A stretch of 64,000 nt of DNA from Vibrio mimicus (lineage in GTDB: Bacteria > Pseudomonadota > Gammaproteobacteria > Enterobacterales > Vibrionaceae), in NCBI RefSeq assembly GCF_019048845.1, contig NZ_CP077426.1, forward strand, positions 1,225,501 to 1,289,500. Direction: 5' to 3'. The translations under genes and the position numbers were made by a program. Every line of letters starts with the position of its first letter. Position 1 is the stretch's first letter. Below are positions 28,999 to 37,643 of this stretch, in pieces. The notes below the pieces were generated by a model. It searched no databases and was not told where the DNA came from. It saw only the letters and a program-made list of their open reading frames with translations.

Positions 28999-29991
28999 CT
29001 AGCGTGATATGACGACACGACCATCGATTATAGAAAAATAGGGAGTAAAGGTTCTCTCTAAGTCATTGGTTTTAGATATGACTCTTAGTGGAGAGCTACT
29101 TTTTTTATCATATAATCTGACAAGACGCCCATCCATATGAGATTCCAGTTTGTATTCGCTCCAATCTCGACGTGGTTTTACTTTTGCGTCAGGATACTCT
29201 GCAAATGTATTTTCAAATCCCACTGCCTCGTAGAAATCCTCTGGTTTAGAAAAATAACCGTCAGCTTTAGCATGTTCTCGCATTGATAATGAGTAAGCCA
29301 TTTTTAGTCCTTCAAAATCACGCTTTTCCATGAGCTCAATTAAATTATTGTAGACACGATATAACTGCTTCATCTGCTCTGGGTTATCTTCACGAATCGG
29401 CGTTGCGTCTACCCAGCGCCAACGCGGGATGGTTTTAATGTAAATCGGTCGAGAGAATGCTTGGGTGTAGCCAATCGTCTCTCCTTCAACGTTTAATAGC
29501 GGTGTTTGATGATCAGATGGATAGTGTTTCGATTCTTTTATCGTTGGTTTGGCATCGACAATAGTCGTTTTTAATGACGAGATTTCTTCCTTGCCACCGT
29601 CTGGAGAAGCACCGTAGAGCGTCATTTCACATTGATCATCGGTTCGATAGGTTAGGTCATCATCGTAAACGCCGATAGGTGCAACAGACATATCTAGGGT
29701 ATTTTCTCCTGGTTGTAAGTAGGCGGTCGGGTTAAAGCCAGAGGAAAATGTGCCACTATGAGTTTTTAAGTTATCTAGCATTTGCATATCATTTACCAAC
29801 CCAAAGCAATAAATTGTTTGGGAACGAGTGTTTGCGATGTAAATGACCTCTGGTTTCTGTCCTTCATTCTCGATTTTTACATCAACCGTTGAGACTTGTT
29901 CTCTGATTGGCATTAAATCACTCTCCCTAGAGCAAGCGGAGAGCGTAATGACTAAGCAGCCGATGATTGGTAGTAATAGATTCAAGCGCAT
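28999..29991 (-). CDS. probable T6SS immunity lipoprotein, copy 3
   Basis: 330-aa protein with a lipoprotein signal (VITLSAC, lipidated Cys20, Ser at +2, which favours the outer membrane). The mature part ends with a conserved block (RPIYIKTIPRWRWVDATP, REDNPEQMKQLYR, LMEKRDFEGLKMA) shared with the two other copies. It differs in the middle (about 45-175), where identity to copies 1 and 2 is much lower, so it may protect against a different effector allele. Location after a T6SS effector and its lipoprotein nature point to neutralising a periplasm-acting toxin (inference). Confidence 0.7.
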   Translation of the reverse strand: MRLNLLLPIIGCLVITLSACSRESDLMPIREQVSTVDVKIENEGQKPEVIYIANTRSQTIYCFGLVNDMQMLDNLKTHSGTFSSGFNPTAYLQPGENTLDMSVAPIGVYDDDLTYRTDDQCEMTLYGASPDGGKEEISSLKTTIVDAKPTIKESKHYPSDHQTPLLNVEGETIGYTQAFSRPIYIKTIPRWRWVDATPIREDNPEQMKQLYRVYNNLIELMEKRDFEGLKMAYSLSMREHAKADGYFSKPEDFYEAVGFENTFAEYPDAKVKPRRDWSEYKLESHMDGRLVRLYDKKSSSPLRVISKTNDLERTFTPYFSIIDGRVVISR

Positions 29992-29994
29992 ATT

Positions 29995-30078
29995 TTATCC
30001 AATGAGCACGTTCGCAGATGCGGAGGCAATAGTGCCTCCACAATCAATCGCATCACCGAGTCTTGCTGCTCCTGGCAT
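29995..30078 (-). pseudogene. 27-codon internally deleted PAAR remnant
   Basis: The frame reads MPGAARLGDAIDCGGTIASA and continues to the normal PAAR end NVLIG and stop. It joins the first nine residues of the intact PAAR gene directly to its last 19. The join lies at CTCGGTGAT, present twice in the intact gene (RLGD near both ends), so recombination between these repeats removed the centre. Start, ribosome site and the 3-base gap to the next immunity gene are all kept. Confidence 0.8.
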
Positions 30079-30088
30079 CTTGGTTTTC

Positions 30089-31081
30089 CTAGCGTGATAC
30101 TACGACTCGTCCATCAATCATGGAGAAGTAGGGTTTTACAGTATAAATGAAATTATTTTTAGTAGAGCCGATACGTAAAGGTGAGTGACCTCTCGTATCT
30201 TCGAGTCTTACTAGTCGTCCACCCATATAACTTTTTAATTTATATTCATGCCACTCGCGTCTGGGTTCAACTTCCGCATCAGTTGCTTCTTCAAACGAAG
30301 ATTTAAATCTGATGACATCAAAAAACTCATCAGGGGTTGAATAATAAGCTTCGGCCATTGCTTTCTCTCTGTTGGAGAGAGACCAAGCCATTTTTAGCCC
30401 TTCAAAATCGCGTTTTTCCATTAATGTTAGGAGATTGGTATACGCACGGTAGAGCTGTTTCATCTGCTCTGGGTTGTCTTCACGAATTGGCGTTGCATCC
30501 ACCCAGCGCCAGCGCGGGATAGTTTTAATATAAATCGGACGAGTAAAGTCGGTTAATCGATGAGATGTAACACCATCGACATTTGCTAACGGGGTTTTAT
30601 GGTTATCGGGGTAAATTGTGGAGGTTTTTACGTTTGGCTTACCATCGATAATGGTTGCGGTTAGGTTAGAAAGTTCTTGTTTGTTACCATCAGGAAAGGC
30701 GCCAAAGATAGTGAGCTCACAACGATCGTTTTCGTGATAAGTAAAGTCGCCGTTGTATGCACCACTCGGAACAGTTCCAATACTAAATTCGTTCTCTCCT
30801 GGCTGTAAAAAAGCGGTCGCATTAAATCCAGATGAAAACGTACCAGAATCTGAGCCGAGATTATCTAATTGCTCCATGCCGTTTATTTGTCCACCACAAA
30901 AGATGGTTTTTGAATTGATGTTCACCGTGTAGAGCACGGGCGGTTTTTCACCTTCGTTATCGATTTTTACATCAACCGTTGAGACTTGTTCTCTGATTGG
31001 CATTAAATCACTCTCCCTAGAACAAGCGGAGAGCGTAATGACTAAGCAGCCGATGATTGGTAGTAATAGATTCAAGCGCAT
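30089..31081 (-). CDS. probable T6SS immunity lipoprotein, copy 2 (mosaic)
   Basis: 330 aa. Residues 1-40, including the signal and lipobox (Cys20), are identical to copy 3. From about residue 45 to 185 it is nearly identical to copy 1 (EGEKPPVLYT, IFCGGQINGMEQLDNLGS), and the C-terminal third is closest to copy 1 with local changes. It starts 3 bases after the intact PAAR stop. The mosaic shows recombination or gene conversion between tandem copies. Confidence 0.72.
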   Translation of the reverse strand: MRLNLLLPIIGCLVITLSACSRESDLMPIREQVSTVDVKIDNEGEKPPVLYTVNINSKTIFCGGQINGMEQLDNLGSDSGTFSSGFNATAFLQPGENEFSIGTVPSGAYNGDFTYHENDRCELTIFGAFPDGNKQELSNLTATIIDGKPNVKTSTIYPDNHKTPLANVDGVTSHRLTDFTRPIYIKTIPRWRWVDATPIREDNPEQMKQLYRAYTNLLTLMEKRDFEGLKMAWSLSNREKAMAEAYYSTPDEFFDVIRFKSSFEEATDAEVEPRREWHEYKLKSYMGGRLVRLEDTRGHSPLRIGSTKNNFIYTVKPYFSMIDGRVVVSR

Positions 31082-31084
31082 ATT

Positions 31085-31384
31085 TTACCCAATGAGCACG
31101 TTCGCAGATGCGGAGGCAATAGTGCCTCCACAATCAATCGCATCACCGAGACGAGCTGCGGGTTTGCCATTGATAAAAACGCCGGATGAGCCACCGGAAA
31201 CCGCTCTTGGATGGTCACCATGAGGTGTTTTAGGGCATGGACAACCATGAGGCTCTAAAGCATCACCTTGTCGAACGGCGGGTTTACCATCGATAAACAC
31301 ATCACCACTTCCCGCGATAATGGGCGTCGGCGGAAAGCAATCATGCTCAGAGCCGATATCACCGAGTCTTGCTGCGCCTGGCAT
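31085..31384 (-). CDS. PAAR domain protein (T6SS spike tip)
   Basis: 99-aa PAAR protein that would sharpen the VgrG trimer and help load effectors. PAAR-type repeats: ARLGDIGSEHD, GSGDVFIDGKPAVRQGD, SSGVFINGKPAARLGD and CGGTIASASANVLIG, with Cys/His residues (H14, C16, H46, C48, C50) fitting the zinc site. It is the only full-length copy of three in the cluster. AGGAGA lies before the ATG. The next gene, immunity copy 2, begins almost at its stop. Confidence 0.88.
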   Translation of the reverse strand: MPGAARLGDIGSEHDCFPPTPIIAGSGDVFIDGKPAVRQGDALEPHGCPCPKTPHGDHPRAVSGGSSGVFINGKPAARLGDAIDCGGTIASASANVLIG

Positions 31385-31394
31385 CTTGGTTCTC

Positions 31395-32381
31395 CTAGCG
31401 TGATACTACGACTCGTCCATCAATCATGGAGAAGTAAGGTAAGACTGAAAATCCTAAATTTTTTTCATCTGAAGTAATTCGTAGTGGTGAGTGTCCGCGT
31501 TTATCTTCTAATTGTACAAGTCGTCCCCCCATGTAGCTTTTTAACTTGTACTCATGCCACTCTCGTCTAGGTTCAACTTTTCCATCGCTATATTCTTTAA
31601 AGGTTGATTCAAAACCAACAGCATCAAAAAACTCATCAGGGGTAGAATAATAAGCATCTGCCATTGCATTCTCCCTATTTGAAAGAGACCAAGCCATATT
31701 TAGCCCTTCCAAATCGCGTTTTTCCATTAATGTTAGGAGATTGGTATATGCACGGTAGAGCTGTTTCATCTGCTCTGGGTTGTCTTCACGAATTGGCGTT
31801 GCATCCACCCAGCGCCAACGCGGGATAGTTTTAACGTAAATCGAGCGAGTAAATAGGGTTAATCGATGAGATATAACACCATCGACATTTACTAACGGGG
31901 TTTTATGGTTATCGGGGTAAATTGTGGAGGTTTTTACGTTTGGCTTACCATCGATAATGGTTGCGGTTAGGTTAGAAAGTTCTTGTTTGTTACCATCAGG
32001 AAAGGCGCCAAAGATAGTGAGCTCACAACGATCGTTTTCGTGATAAGTAAAGTCGCCGTTGTATGCACCACTCGGAACAGTTCCAATACTAAATTCGTTC
32101 TCTCCTGGCTGTAAAAAAGCGGTCGCATTAAATCCAGATGAAAACGTACCAGAATCTGAGCCGAGATTATCTAATTGCTCCATGCCGTTTATTTGTCCAC
32201 CACAAAAGATGGTTTTTGAATTGATGTTCGCCGTGTAGAGCACGGGTGGCTTTTCACCTTCTTTATCGATTGTTATGGATACGGTTGAGACCTGTTCTCT
32301 GATATTCATTCGTTCCTCGTCATTCCCTGTACAGCCATTGAGTAATAACAGGGTTATTAGGGTTAAATATTGTTTCTTCAT
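31395..32381 (-). CDS. probable T6SS immunity lipoprotein, copy 1 (cognate position)
   Basis: 328 aa with a lipoprotein signal (LLLLNGC, Cys17, Thr at +2). Directly downstream of the effector, it is the likely cognate immunity protein. ATG at 32381 lies 11 bp after the effector stop; the upstream in-frame TTG at 32402 is rejected. The mature sequence is nearly identical to copy 2 from residue 40 onward, while the signal peptide is of a different origin. A periplasmic lipoprotein immunity factor implies that the toxin acts on cell wall, lipid or membrane rather than in the cytosol. Confidence 0.75.
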   Translation of the reverse strand: MKKQYLTLITLLLLNGCTGNDEERMNIREQVSTVSITIDKEGEKPPVLYTANINSKTIFCGGQINGMEQLDNLGSDSGTFSSGFNATAFLQPGENEFSIGTVPSGAYNGDFTYHENDRCELTIFGAFPDGNKQELSNLTATIIDGKPNVKTSTIYPDNHKTPLVNVDGVISHRLTLFTRSIYVKTIPRWRWVDATPIREDNPEQMKQLYRAYTNLLTLMEKRDLEGLNMAWSLSNRENAMADAYYSTPDEFFDAVGFESTFKEYSDGKVEPRREWHEYKLKSYMGGRLVQLEDKRGHSPLRITSDEKNLGFSVLPYFSMIDGRVVVSR

Positions 32382-32391
32382 TAGACTCTTC

Positions 32392-34002
32392 TTATCCGCC
32401 AATTAAGGTTGTGCGATAGCGGGAATTGGTTTCACTTAATGCCTTAGCCCAAATCCACTCTTTGGTATATGTGTTTTTGGCACTTACTTCAATAGAGTTT
32501 TCAGCGTTGCCCCAACCACCCAGAAAACCACTGTTCCCCGATGTATTAGGGTCATATTGTGTATTTTTACGAGCCGCCACTTCAATTTTTACGTCTGCTT
32601 TAATCCCATCGTGGAAGAAAATTAGTTCTACAAGAGGTTTTTTGTCTTTAATTTTGCTTCTTAGAGCAATTTTTCCTTCTGCAACCACCTTGGCTTCTAA
32701 TAAAAATGCCCCTTCCACGACCCAAACTTTTGCCCCTCCTCTTAAATTGACTAAAGAAGAGAGTGTGACCGTTGCCACCTGAGACAGATCGTATTCGGCG
32801 GGGTGTTCCGAATTGAAGGTAACTGTGCCAGAAGCATCGAGCTTTGTAGTCAGTGAAATGAAAAACTCAGCACCTGCATAAGCACCGATTTCTCCGGCTT
32901 TAACTTTTTCTTCTAGCTGTTTAGCTTGTTTTCGAATTTCTGCGACGGCCTTTTCCATTTTAAAGTATGCTGCTGCCGCCAAAATTAAGTCGAGACTGAT
33001 TTTTAAGTCACATAGAGGATCGAACTTTAAGGTTACATTACCGGTCGTCACTACTTTTGAATCGACAATCTCACTACTTCTCTTGCCCTCTAGGACAAGT
33101 TTTGGTGGCCCAAAGTCAAAACTGACCAGTTTTACTTTATCCGCTCCAGTGTTTTGGTAAGTACCATTTTTTAAGTGCTCAACGATGCCAATGATACCGT
33201 TAATCAAGCTCCATTGTTCTCGGAAGTTTTCAAAGGAGTCTTGTATGTTTTTGACTTTAACTAAATTGCTTTTAGTCATTGTCTTTGATGCAGAGTACTC
33301 GGTTTTTGAACTTCCTTGAGATACGGTCAACGTGCCAGAAAGATTAAATTTCTTTTTGATCTCTTGAGTGGGGATCGGAGTGCCATCATGCATCCCCTTT
33401 TTTTGACGCTCTATATATTGCGTATATCTATCTTCATCACTTAGATTAGATTTCGAGCCTGAATAGTCGAGAGTTAGCTTCGATTCAATGTCGACCTTTG
33501 GATAGACTTCAATGTAAGTGTCATAAGGGATCTGCCCCAATAAATATTGATGAGGTGGGGATAACCACAGCGTTTTCTGTGTTTGTGGTTTTCCCGCGCA
33601 TTGAGTAATGCATACTTTATATCGAGTATAGGGAATTCCGGTAAATCCATCTTGAGCCAATAAATATTGTATTGCGCTAAACAAGTCGACGTCTTGTCCA
33701 GACTTTTGACGGTAGAACAAAGTATGGTCTTTACATTGCGAAGTCGAAAGCGCTTCTGAGAAAGAGCGTTCGTCCGATAAGTAACCGGTTGGGCATGTAG
33801 TCAGGTTGTTGGTGCATTTTCCTTCTATCGCAATGTTGACTTTAGTTCCTTGACCTTTATCGACAAGCTTAATGGTCGAAAATTTGTTATCGCCATTTTT
33901 AAACTCGAATAGTCCAGCATCACTGGTGATTTGGTAGCGAACTAGGCAATCGCCTTTTAGATTACAACGGCAAGCAACACCTGCCGGGTGTTTACATAAC
34001 AT
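32392..34002 (-). CDS. putative T6SS effector, family not recognised
   Basis: 536 aa. The start is Cys-rich (C3, C11, C13, C19). Residues about 20-190 contain aromatic and Pro-rich stretches (LWLSPPHQYLLGQIPYDTYI). The centre includes an amphipathic helix rich in Ala/Lys/Glu (AAAAYFKMEKAVAEIRKQAK, about 342-361). The last about 170 residues look like beta-strand repeats (ATVTLSSLVNLRGGAKVWVV, VELIFFHDGIKADVKIEVAA). No lipase GxSxG, amidase, muramidase or nuclease motif is seen. Its start overlaps the DUF4123 adaptor by 11 bp and lipoprotein immunity genes follow, the standard layout for an adaptor-loaded effector. V. cholerae auxiliary clusters encode several effector types; I cannot match this one to a named effector. 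Confidence 0.65.
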   Translation of the reverse strand: MLCKHPAGVACRCNLKGDCLVRYQITSDAGLFEFKNGDNKFSTIKLVDKGQGTKVNIAIEGKCTNNLTTCPTGYLSDERSFSEALSTSQCKDHTLFYRQKSGQDVDLFSAIQYLLAQDGFTGIPYTRYKVCITQCAGKPQTQKTLWLSPPHQYLLGQIPYDTYIEVYPKVDIESKLTLDYSGSKSNLSDEDRYTQYIERQKKGMHDGTPIPTQEIKKKFNLSGTLTVSQGSSKTEYSASKTMTKSNLVKVKNIQDSFENFREQWSLINGIIGIVEHLKNGTYQNTGADKVKLVSFDFGPPKLVLEGKRSSEIVDSKVVTTGNVTLKFDPLCDLKISLDLILAAAAYFKMEKAVAEIRKQAKQLEEKVKAGEIGAYAGAEFFISLTTKLDASGTVTFNSEHPAEYDLSQVATVTLSSLVNLRGGAKVWVVEGAFLLEAKVVAEGKIALRSKIKDKKPLVELIFFHDGIKADVKIEVAARKNTQYDPNTSGNSGFLGGWGNAENSIEVSAKNTYTKEWIWAKALSETNSRYRTTLIGG

Positions 34003-34780
34003 GAGTTGTCCTTACTTCAGACTGAAGACGCATGATTCGGTAATCCGCTGGGTATTGAGTGTTCGATAACAGTGTTTGCCACGGCTTAGGAAACTTAAGC
34101 AGGCTAGTAATTTTCTCATCTGAACACCACTGTGCAACCCTTTTGATGTGAGTTGGAAGGGAGATCTCCCATTCAATCAATTGGTTGACCAGCGCTTTAC
34201 TAAAAACTTTGTCTTTATCACCAACCATGCTGGCAACTTCATCGACCAAGTTTTGCTCACACTGAGCAAGGATGGCTTGGTAATGAGTGTGCTCTATGGG
34301 AAACGGCGTGAATGCTTCATACCCAAATGGGCGATAGGGTGTCAGCATCGGCTCGAAATCTGACGCTCGTTGCTGAGGGAATGTAGTATGAACGCTTTGT
34401 ATCGGGCCGAGGAAGTGGTTTAGCCACAGAGGCTCAAATCCATCGAGTACAGCCCATAACACACGTGGATCGTAGTAACGGAAAAACAGCCGCTCTTTAG
34501 TCTGCAGGATCTCAATGTTCATCAGACGGCGAAGATGAGTGCGAAGTGCCTTGTGGTCATGCTCTGATTGAAAGAAAAATCCCCACGGTGCATTTTTCGT
34601 GGTGAGCTGCGTGGTAAGCTCAGGAGTCATGAGCACCAGAAAAGGGGCCACTAAGGCAAAGTCTTCCTCGATTGGCTCTGGAAATAAACACCAATGTTGG
34701 TTATTCGACTCTTTCACTTTTGCAATAAACTCAGGTGCGACGGCTCGATCCACCACCGCATAATTGACTAAATGACGCAT
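33992..34780 (-). CDS. DUF4123 adaptor/chaperone for T6SS effector loading
   Basis: 262-aa protein of the DUF4123 (Tap/TEC) family, which binds a VgrG tail and delivers the effector encoded next to it. Family-like stretches: the N-terminal YAVVDRAVAPEFI, GFFFQSEHDHKALRTHLRRLM (split around 90-110) and RYYDPRVLWAVLDGF (about 124-138). Its ATG overlaps the vgrG stop (TGATG) and its stop overlaps the effector start, so the three are translationally linked. Confidence 0.88.
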   Translation of the reverse strand: MRHLVNYAVVDRAVAPEFIAKVKESNNQHWCLFPEPIEEDFALVAPFLVLMTPELTTQLTTKNAPWGFFFQSEHDHKALRTHLRRLMNIEILQTKERLFFRYYDPRVLWAVLDGFEPLWLNHFLGPIQSVHTTFPQQRASDFEPMLTPYRPFGYEAFTPFPIEHTHYQAILAQCEQNLVDEVASMVGDKDKVFSKALVNQLIEWEISLPTHIKRVAQWCSDEKITSLLKFPKPWQTLLSNTQYPADYRIMRLQSEVRTTHVM

Positions 34781-36756
34781 CAGCTCATCTCCGGGCAGTT
34801 AGCGACAAAAGCGCTCCCAGCTGAAGCGGCAGCTTCCAACACATCCGCGCTTGAAGGAAGGGCTAGTGAGCCGGGGGAGCCTCCCGATTTAATCAAGATG
34901 GTGCCACCATCTATCGCGACACCACTGGCATCAATCACAACAAAACTTCCGCCAACTTGTAGGGTAATCTTACTGCCACTTTTTATCGTAATGTCCCCGT
35001 CGGCACTGACCCCGATGGCACCAGCGATTTTGCGTGCTAAATCACCGCCGATGGATTCGTGTTTATCCCCTTGAGTATCAGAAACATAGTTCCCTTTTGT
35101 GACCTGACTTTGTGAGCCATCTACCGTGAGCTTACGATCATTAGCAACAACATGCATTTCATCATGGCCAATACTGACCGATTGATCGTAATTGATTCTG
35201 GAGTGGCTGGAGTTTTCTACTTTGACCTGCATATCTTTCTGCGCATGCAGATAAATCAGCTCTTTACCCGCTTGGTCTTCAAAGCTGAGTTCGTTAAAAC
35301 CCTCTCCTTGATGCGTATCACTACGCAGTACAGTCTTCGTTTTGTTTTCTGGCAAAGGGTAAGGAGGCGTATTGGTTGCATGGTAAGTGCGCCCAGTGAT
35401 AATCGGTTGATCCGGATCGCCATTTAAAAAGGAGACAATCACCTCATGACCAATACGAGGGATGGTGATCATGCCGTATTGGCTACCAGCCCAACCTTGT
35501 GACACCCGTACCCAACATGAGCTTTGCTCATCGCCATTCGAGTAACGATCCCAATGGAAATGAACTTTGACTCGTCCATATTCATCACAGAAAATCTCTT
35601 CACCTTTAGGGCCGACTACGGTGGCTATCATTGGCCCGTCGACTAAAGGTTTAGGTTGTGGCGTGGCTTGCCAATTTAAATGTGTAGGAATTACCGTAAA
35701 TTGGTTAGCATACGTTGTTGCACCACTACCGCCTTCCTCTTCCATGGCTTGCGGTTGGGTGCCGTGGTGATGAACGCTGATCAGCAACCAATCCCGATTC
35801 ATAGCCGGATTCAGGTGATCTTGTAATGTAAACTTATAGCCAGCTCTCAGTAGCGGTTGGTTACTTTTTCCAGAGCCTGTATGGGCCTCACGTCTTAAAT
35901 ATTCCAACCGTACTTGACTATACGCTTTACCATTGAGGTCATCCTTATAACGACCCGGAGCATCAAAGTGAGAGTATATGGCCTGTTGGTAAGCCATCTC
36001 TTCCCCTTGAGTCCTTTGTAAGAAGGAATAGTTTGGCTTTTTGAAGCTGTAATCTTTAAGTTCGACGTCACTGACTTGGGTTTCAGTTCGCGAGGTCAAT
36101 CCTGAAATATAAGGCGTGTCTTGTGCGCCACCAGCTAATGCATTGTAGGGGATAGGCTCGGCTAATTTATTGAGTGTCGCGCTAGAGTCACTGAATAACA
36201 GCGTGTGTTTACCGGCTTCGTGGGTAAAGCAATAAACGAGTCCCTCTTCGGCGGCTAAGCGGTGCAGAAAATCAAGATCCGTTTCCCGATATTGAACACA
36301 AAACTCACGTTGTTCACATTCCCGTTCTAGAGCAAAGGCGTAATCGTTGATCCCCATTTCTTGTAAGATCACAGACAAGATTTCAGGAACGGTTTTACGT
36401 TGAAAAATACGACTGTTGTGACGCAACGATAGCCGTTCAAGAGCAGGTACTAGCGTTAAGGAATAGAGGGTGTAGTGATGACCGATATCCCCTTGAGAAA
36501 AAGCACGCACAATGCCGTGTACCCGTTGGACTAATTGACCATCACGGAACATTCTCAGCTCAGCAGATTTATCGACGACCTGCGCCGCACTGAGATGAGG
36601 TTGGCGACTGGCTAAAGCAATTTCATATCGAAAGCCGTAGCAGGGGGCGTATTGAAAAACCGTGTTCGAGAGAGACTCCTGTCCCTCAAAGCTGGTCACA
36701 ACGAGCGTTTCATCACCGAGCCCGTCGATGTGTATCGTATAAGCTAATGTCGCCAT
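34780..36756 (-). CDS. vgrG: type VI secretion spike protein VgrG
   Basis: 658 aa. The gp27-like part (about 1-380) and gp5-like OB part (about 385-470, VHFHWDRYSNGDEQSSCWVR and WAGSQYGMITIPRIGHEV) are complete. A beta-helix needle follows (DITIKSGSKITLQVGGSFVV). A short variable tail after GTILIKSGG (SPGSLALPSSADVLEAAASA) has no effector domain and is the likely adaptor contact. I start at 36756 (MATLAYTIHIDG), the family start; the frame is open to 36789 but that part forms the hairpin after hcp. Confidence 0.95.
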   Translation of the reverse strand: MATLAYTIHIDGLGDETLVVTSFEGQESLSNTVFQYAPCYGFRYEIALASRQPHLSAAQVVDKSAELRMFRDGQLVQRVHGIVRAFSQGDIGHHYTLYSLTLVPALERLSLRHNSRIFQRKTVPEILSVILQEMGINDYAFALERECEQREFCVQYRETDLDFLHRLAAEEGLVYCFTHEAGKHTLLFSDSSATLNKLAEPIPYNALAGGAQDTPYISGLTSRTETQVSDVELKDYSFKKPNYSFLQRTQGEEMAYQQAIYSHFDAPGRYKDDLNGKAYSQVRLEYLRREAHTGSGKSNQPLLRAGYKFTLQDHLNPAMNRDWLLISVHHHGTQPQAMEEEGGSGATTYANQFTVIPTHLNWQATPQPKPLVDGPMIATVVGPKGEEIFCDEYGRVKVHFHWDRYSNGDEQSSCWVRVSQGWAGSQYGMITIPRIGHEVIVSFLNGDPDQPIITGRTYHATNTPPYPLPENKTKTVLRSDTHQGEGFNELSFEDQAGKELIYLHAQKDMQVKVENSSHSRINYDQSVSIGHDEMHVVANDRKLTVDGSQSQVTKGNYVSDTQGDKHESIGGDLARKIAGAIGVSADGDITIKSGSKITLQVGGSFVVIDASGVAIDGGTILIKSGGSPGSLALPSSADVLEAAASAGSAFVANCPEMS

Positions 36757-36788
36757 TACGCCTTCCTTCTCTGATACGGAAAATGACA

Positions 36789-36840
36789 AAAACCTTAAAC
36801 TCAGTGCACCGCAGAATCGATAGGCTGAGTTTAAGGTTTT
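36789..36840 (-). terminator. long hairpin between hcp and vgrG
   Basis: A perfect 16-bp stem, AAAACCTTAAACTCAG (36789-36804) and its complement (36825-36840), has a 20-base loop and on the minus strand is followed by TTTTTG. It would stop most transcripts after hcp and let a fraction read into vgrG, matching the need for far more Hcp than VgrG. Confidence 0.75.
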
Positions 36841-36882
36841 CAGCCGCTCACCCGAAAGTGAGCGACCGTATCGGAGCGCGAA

Positions 36883-37401
36883 TTACGCTTCGATTGGCTT
36901 ACGCCAGTCATCAGAGCCTGAAGTCCCCGCGTTAACGTGATCCCAGGTGATTTTGCGGTAAGACAGAGACACTGTCAGGTTTTGAGTGAAGTCTGCTTTG
37001 GCTGGATCTTGGCAGTGTGGCATTTCACAGTGAATATCTACGATAGAAGCGTTTTCCAGCTTAGTCGTGAAGAAGTTCTCTTGTTTACCTTCTAGAGATG
37101 TACGGTACCACTTCAGCTCAACGGACTTCAGCTTCTCACCTGAAGAAAGCGCGTTGTACAGTAGAGGAACCGCTTTATTCAGCGCCACAGTAAATTTGAA
37201 TGGCTTGTGAACGCGCTGGCCTGAAGGCTGACCCGATTGTGGATCGGTAGGTACTGTTACTGTGTGATCAAATTGCTGAACCAGCATCTCATCTTCGTGA
37301 CCTTCAACAAATGAATCACCGATAGAATCTGCAGTACACGCACCAGCAGTAATCAGACCCTGAGTTTGGCCTTCAATCTTGATATAACATGGAGTTGGCA
37401 T
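36883..37401 (-). CDS. hcp: type VI secretion tube protein Hcp
   Basis: 172-aa tube protein that stacks as hexameric rings inside the T6SS sheath. As far as I recall, it is almost identical to V. cholerae Hcp (start MPTPCYIKIEGQTQGLITAG, end SGSDDWRKPIEA). This is the main species indicator in the window. It is the first gene of the auxiliary cluster; no sheath, baseplate or ATPase gene is nearby, so the apparatus must come from the main T6SS locus elsewhere. Confidence 0.96.
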   Translation of the reverse strand: MPTPCYIKIEGQTQGLITAGACTADSIGDSFVEGHEDEMLVQQFDHTVTVPTDPQSGQPSGQRVHKPFKFTVALNKAVPLLYNALSSGEKLKSVELKWYRTSLEGKQENFFTTKLENASIVDIHCEMPHCQDPAKADFTQNLTVSLSYRKITWDHVNAGTSGSDDWRKPIEA

Positions 37402-37643
37402 GATGAATCCTTATAAATGTACGAGGAGTAAAACATTGGCCCCTACCAGGGCAAGTCACATGCCATAATTCAAGGCTAACAATATCAGTAGGTTATTCTG
37501 ATTTTTTTGATATTCCGGGCAGGTTTTTGCCCGCATCGAGCAATACTTTACCCATCGAGCAATATTTTGTTGCTTCTATTTCCCCAAATCCAGACTAGGT
37601 TTTTTGATCATATCGGAGGCTTGCTGGCTTATAGTGTCAGTGA
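37402..37643 (-). promoter_or_regulatory. hcp upstream region
   Basis: About 240 bp between the WYL gene and hcp, AT-rich around 37490-37560. In V. cholerae hcp promoters are usually sigma-54 dependent with VasH. By eye I cannot place a convincing GG-N10-GC element here, so the promoter is left undefined. Confidence 0.3.

Noticed and set aside
28797..37401. Complete type VI secretion system
   Set aside because: No sheath, baseplate, TssM or ClpV genes are present; it is an auxiliary cluster dependent on a main locus.
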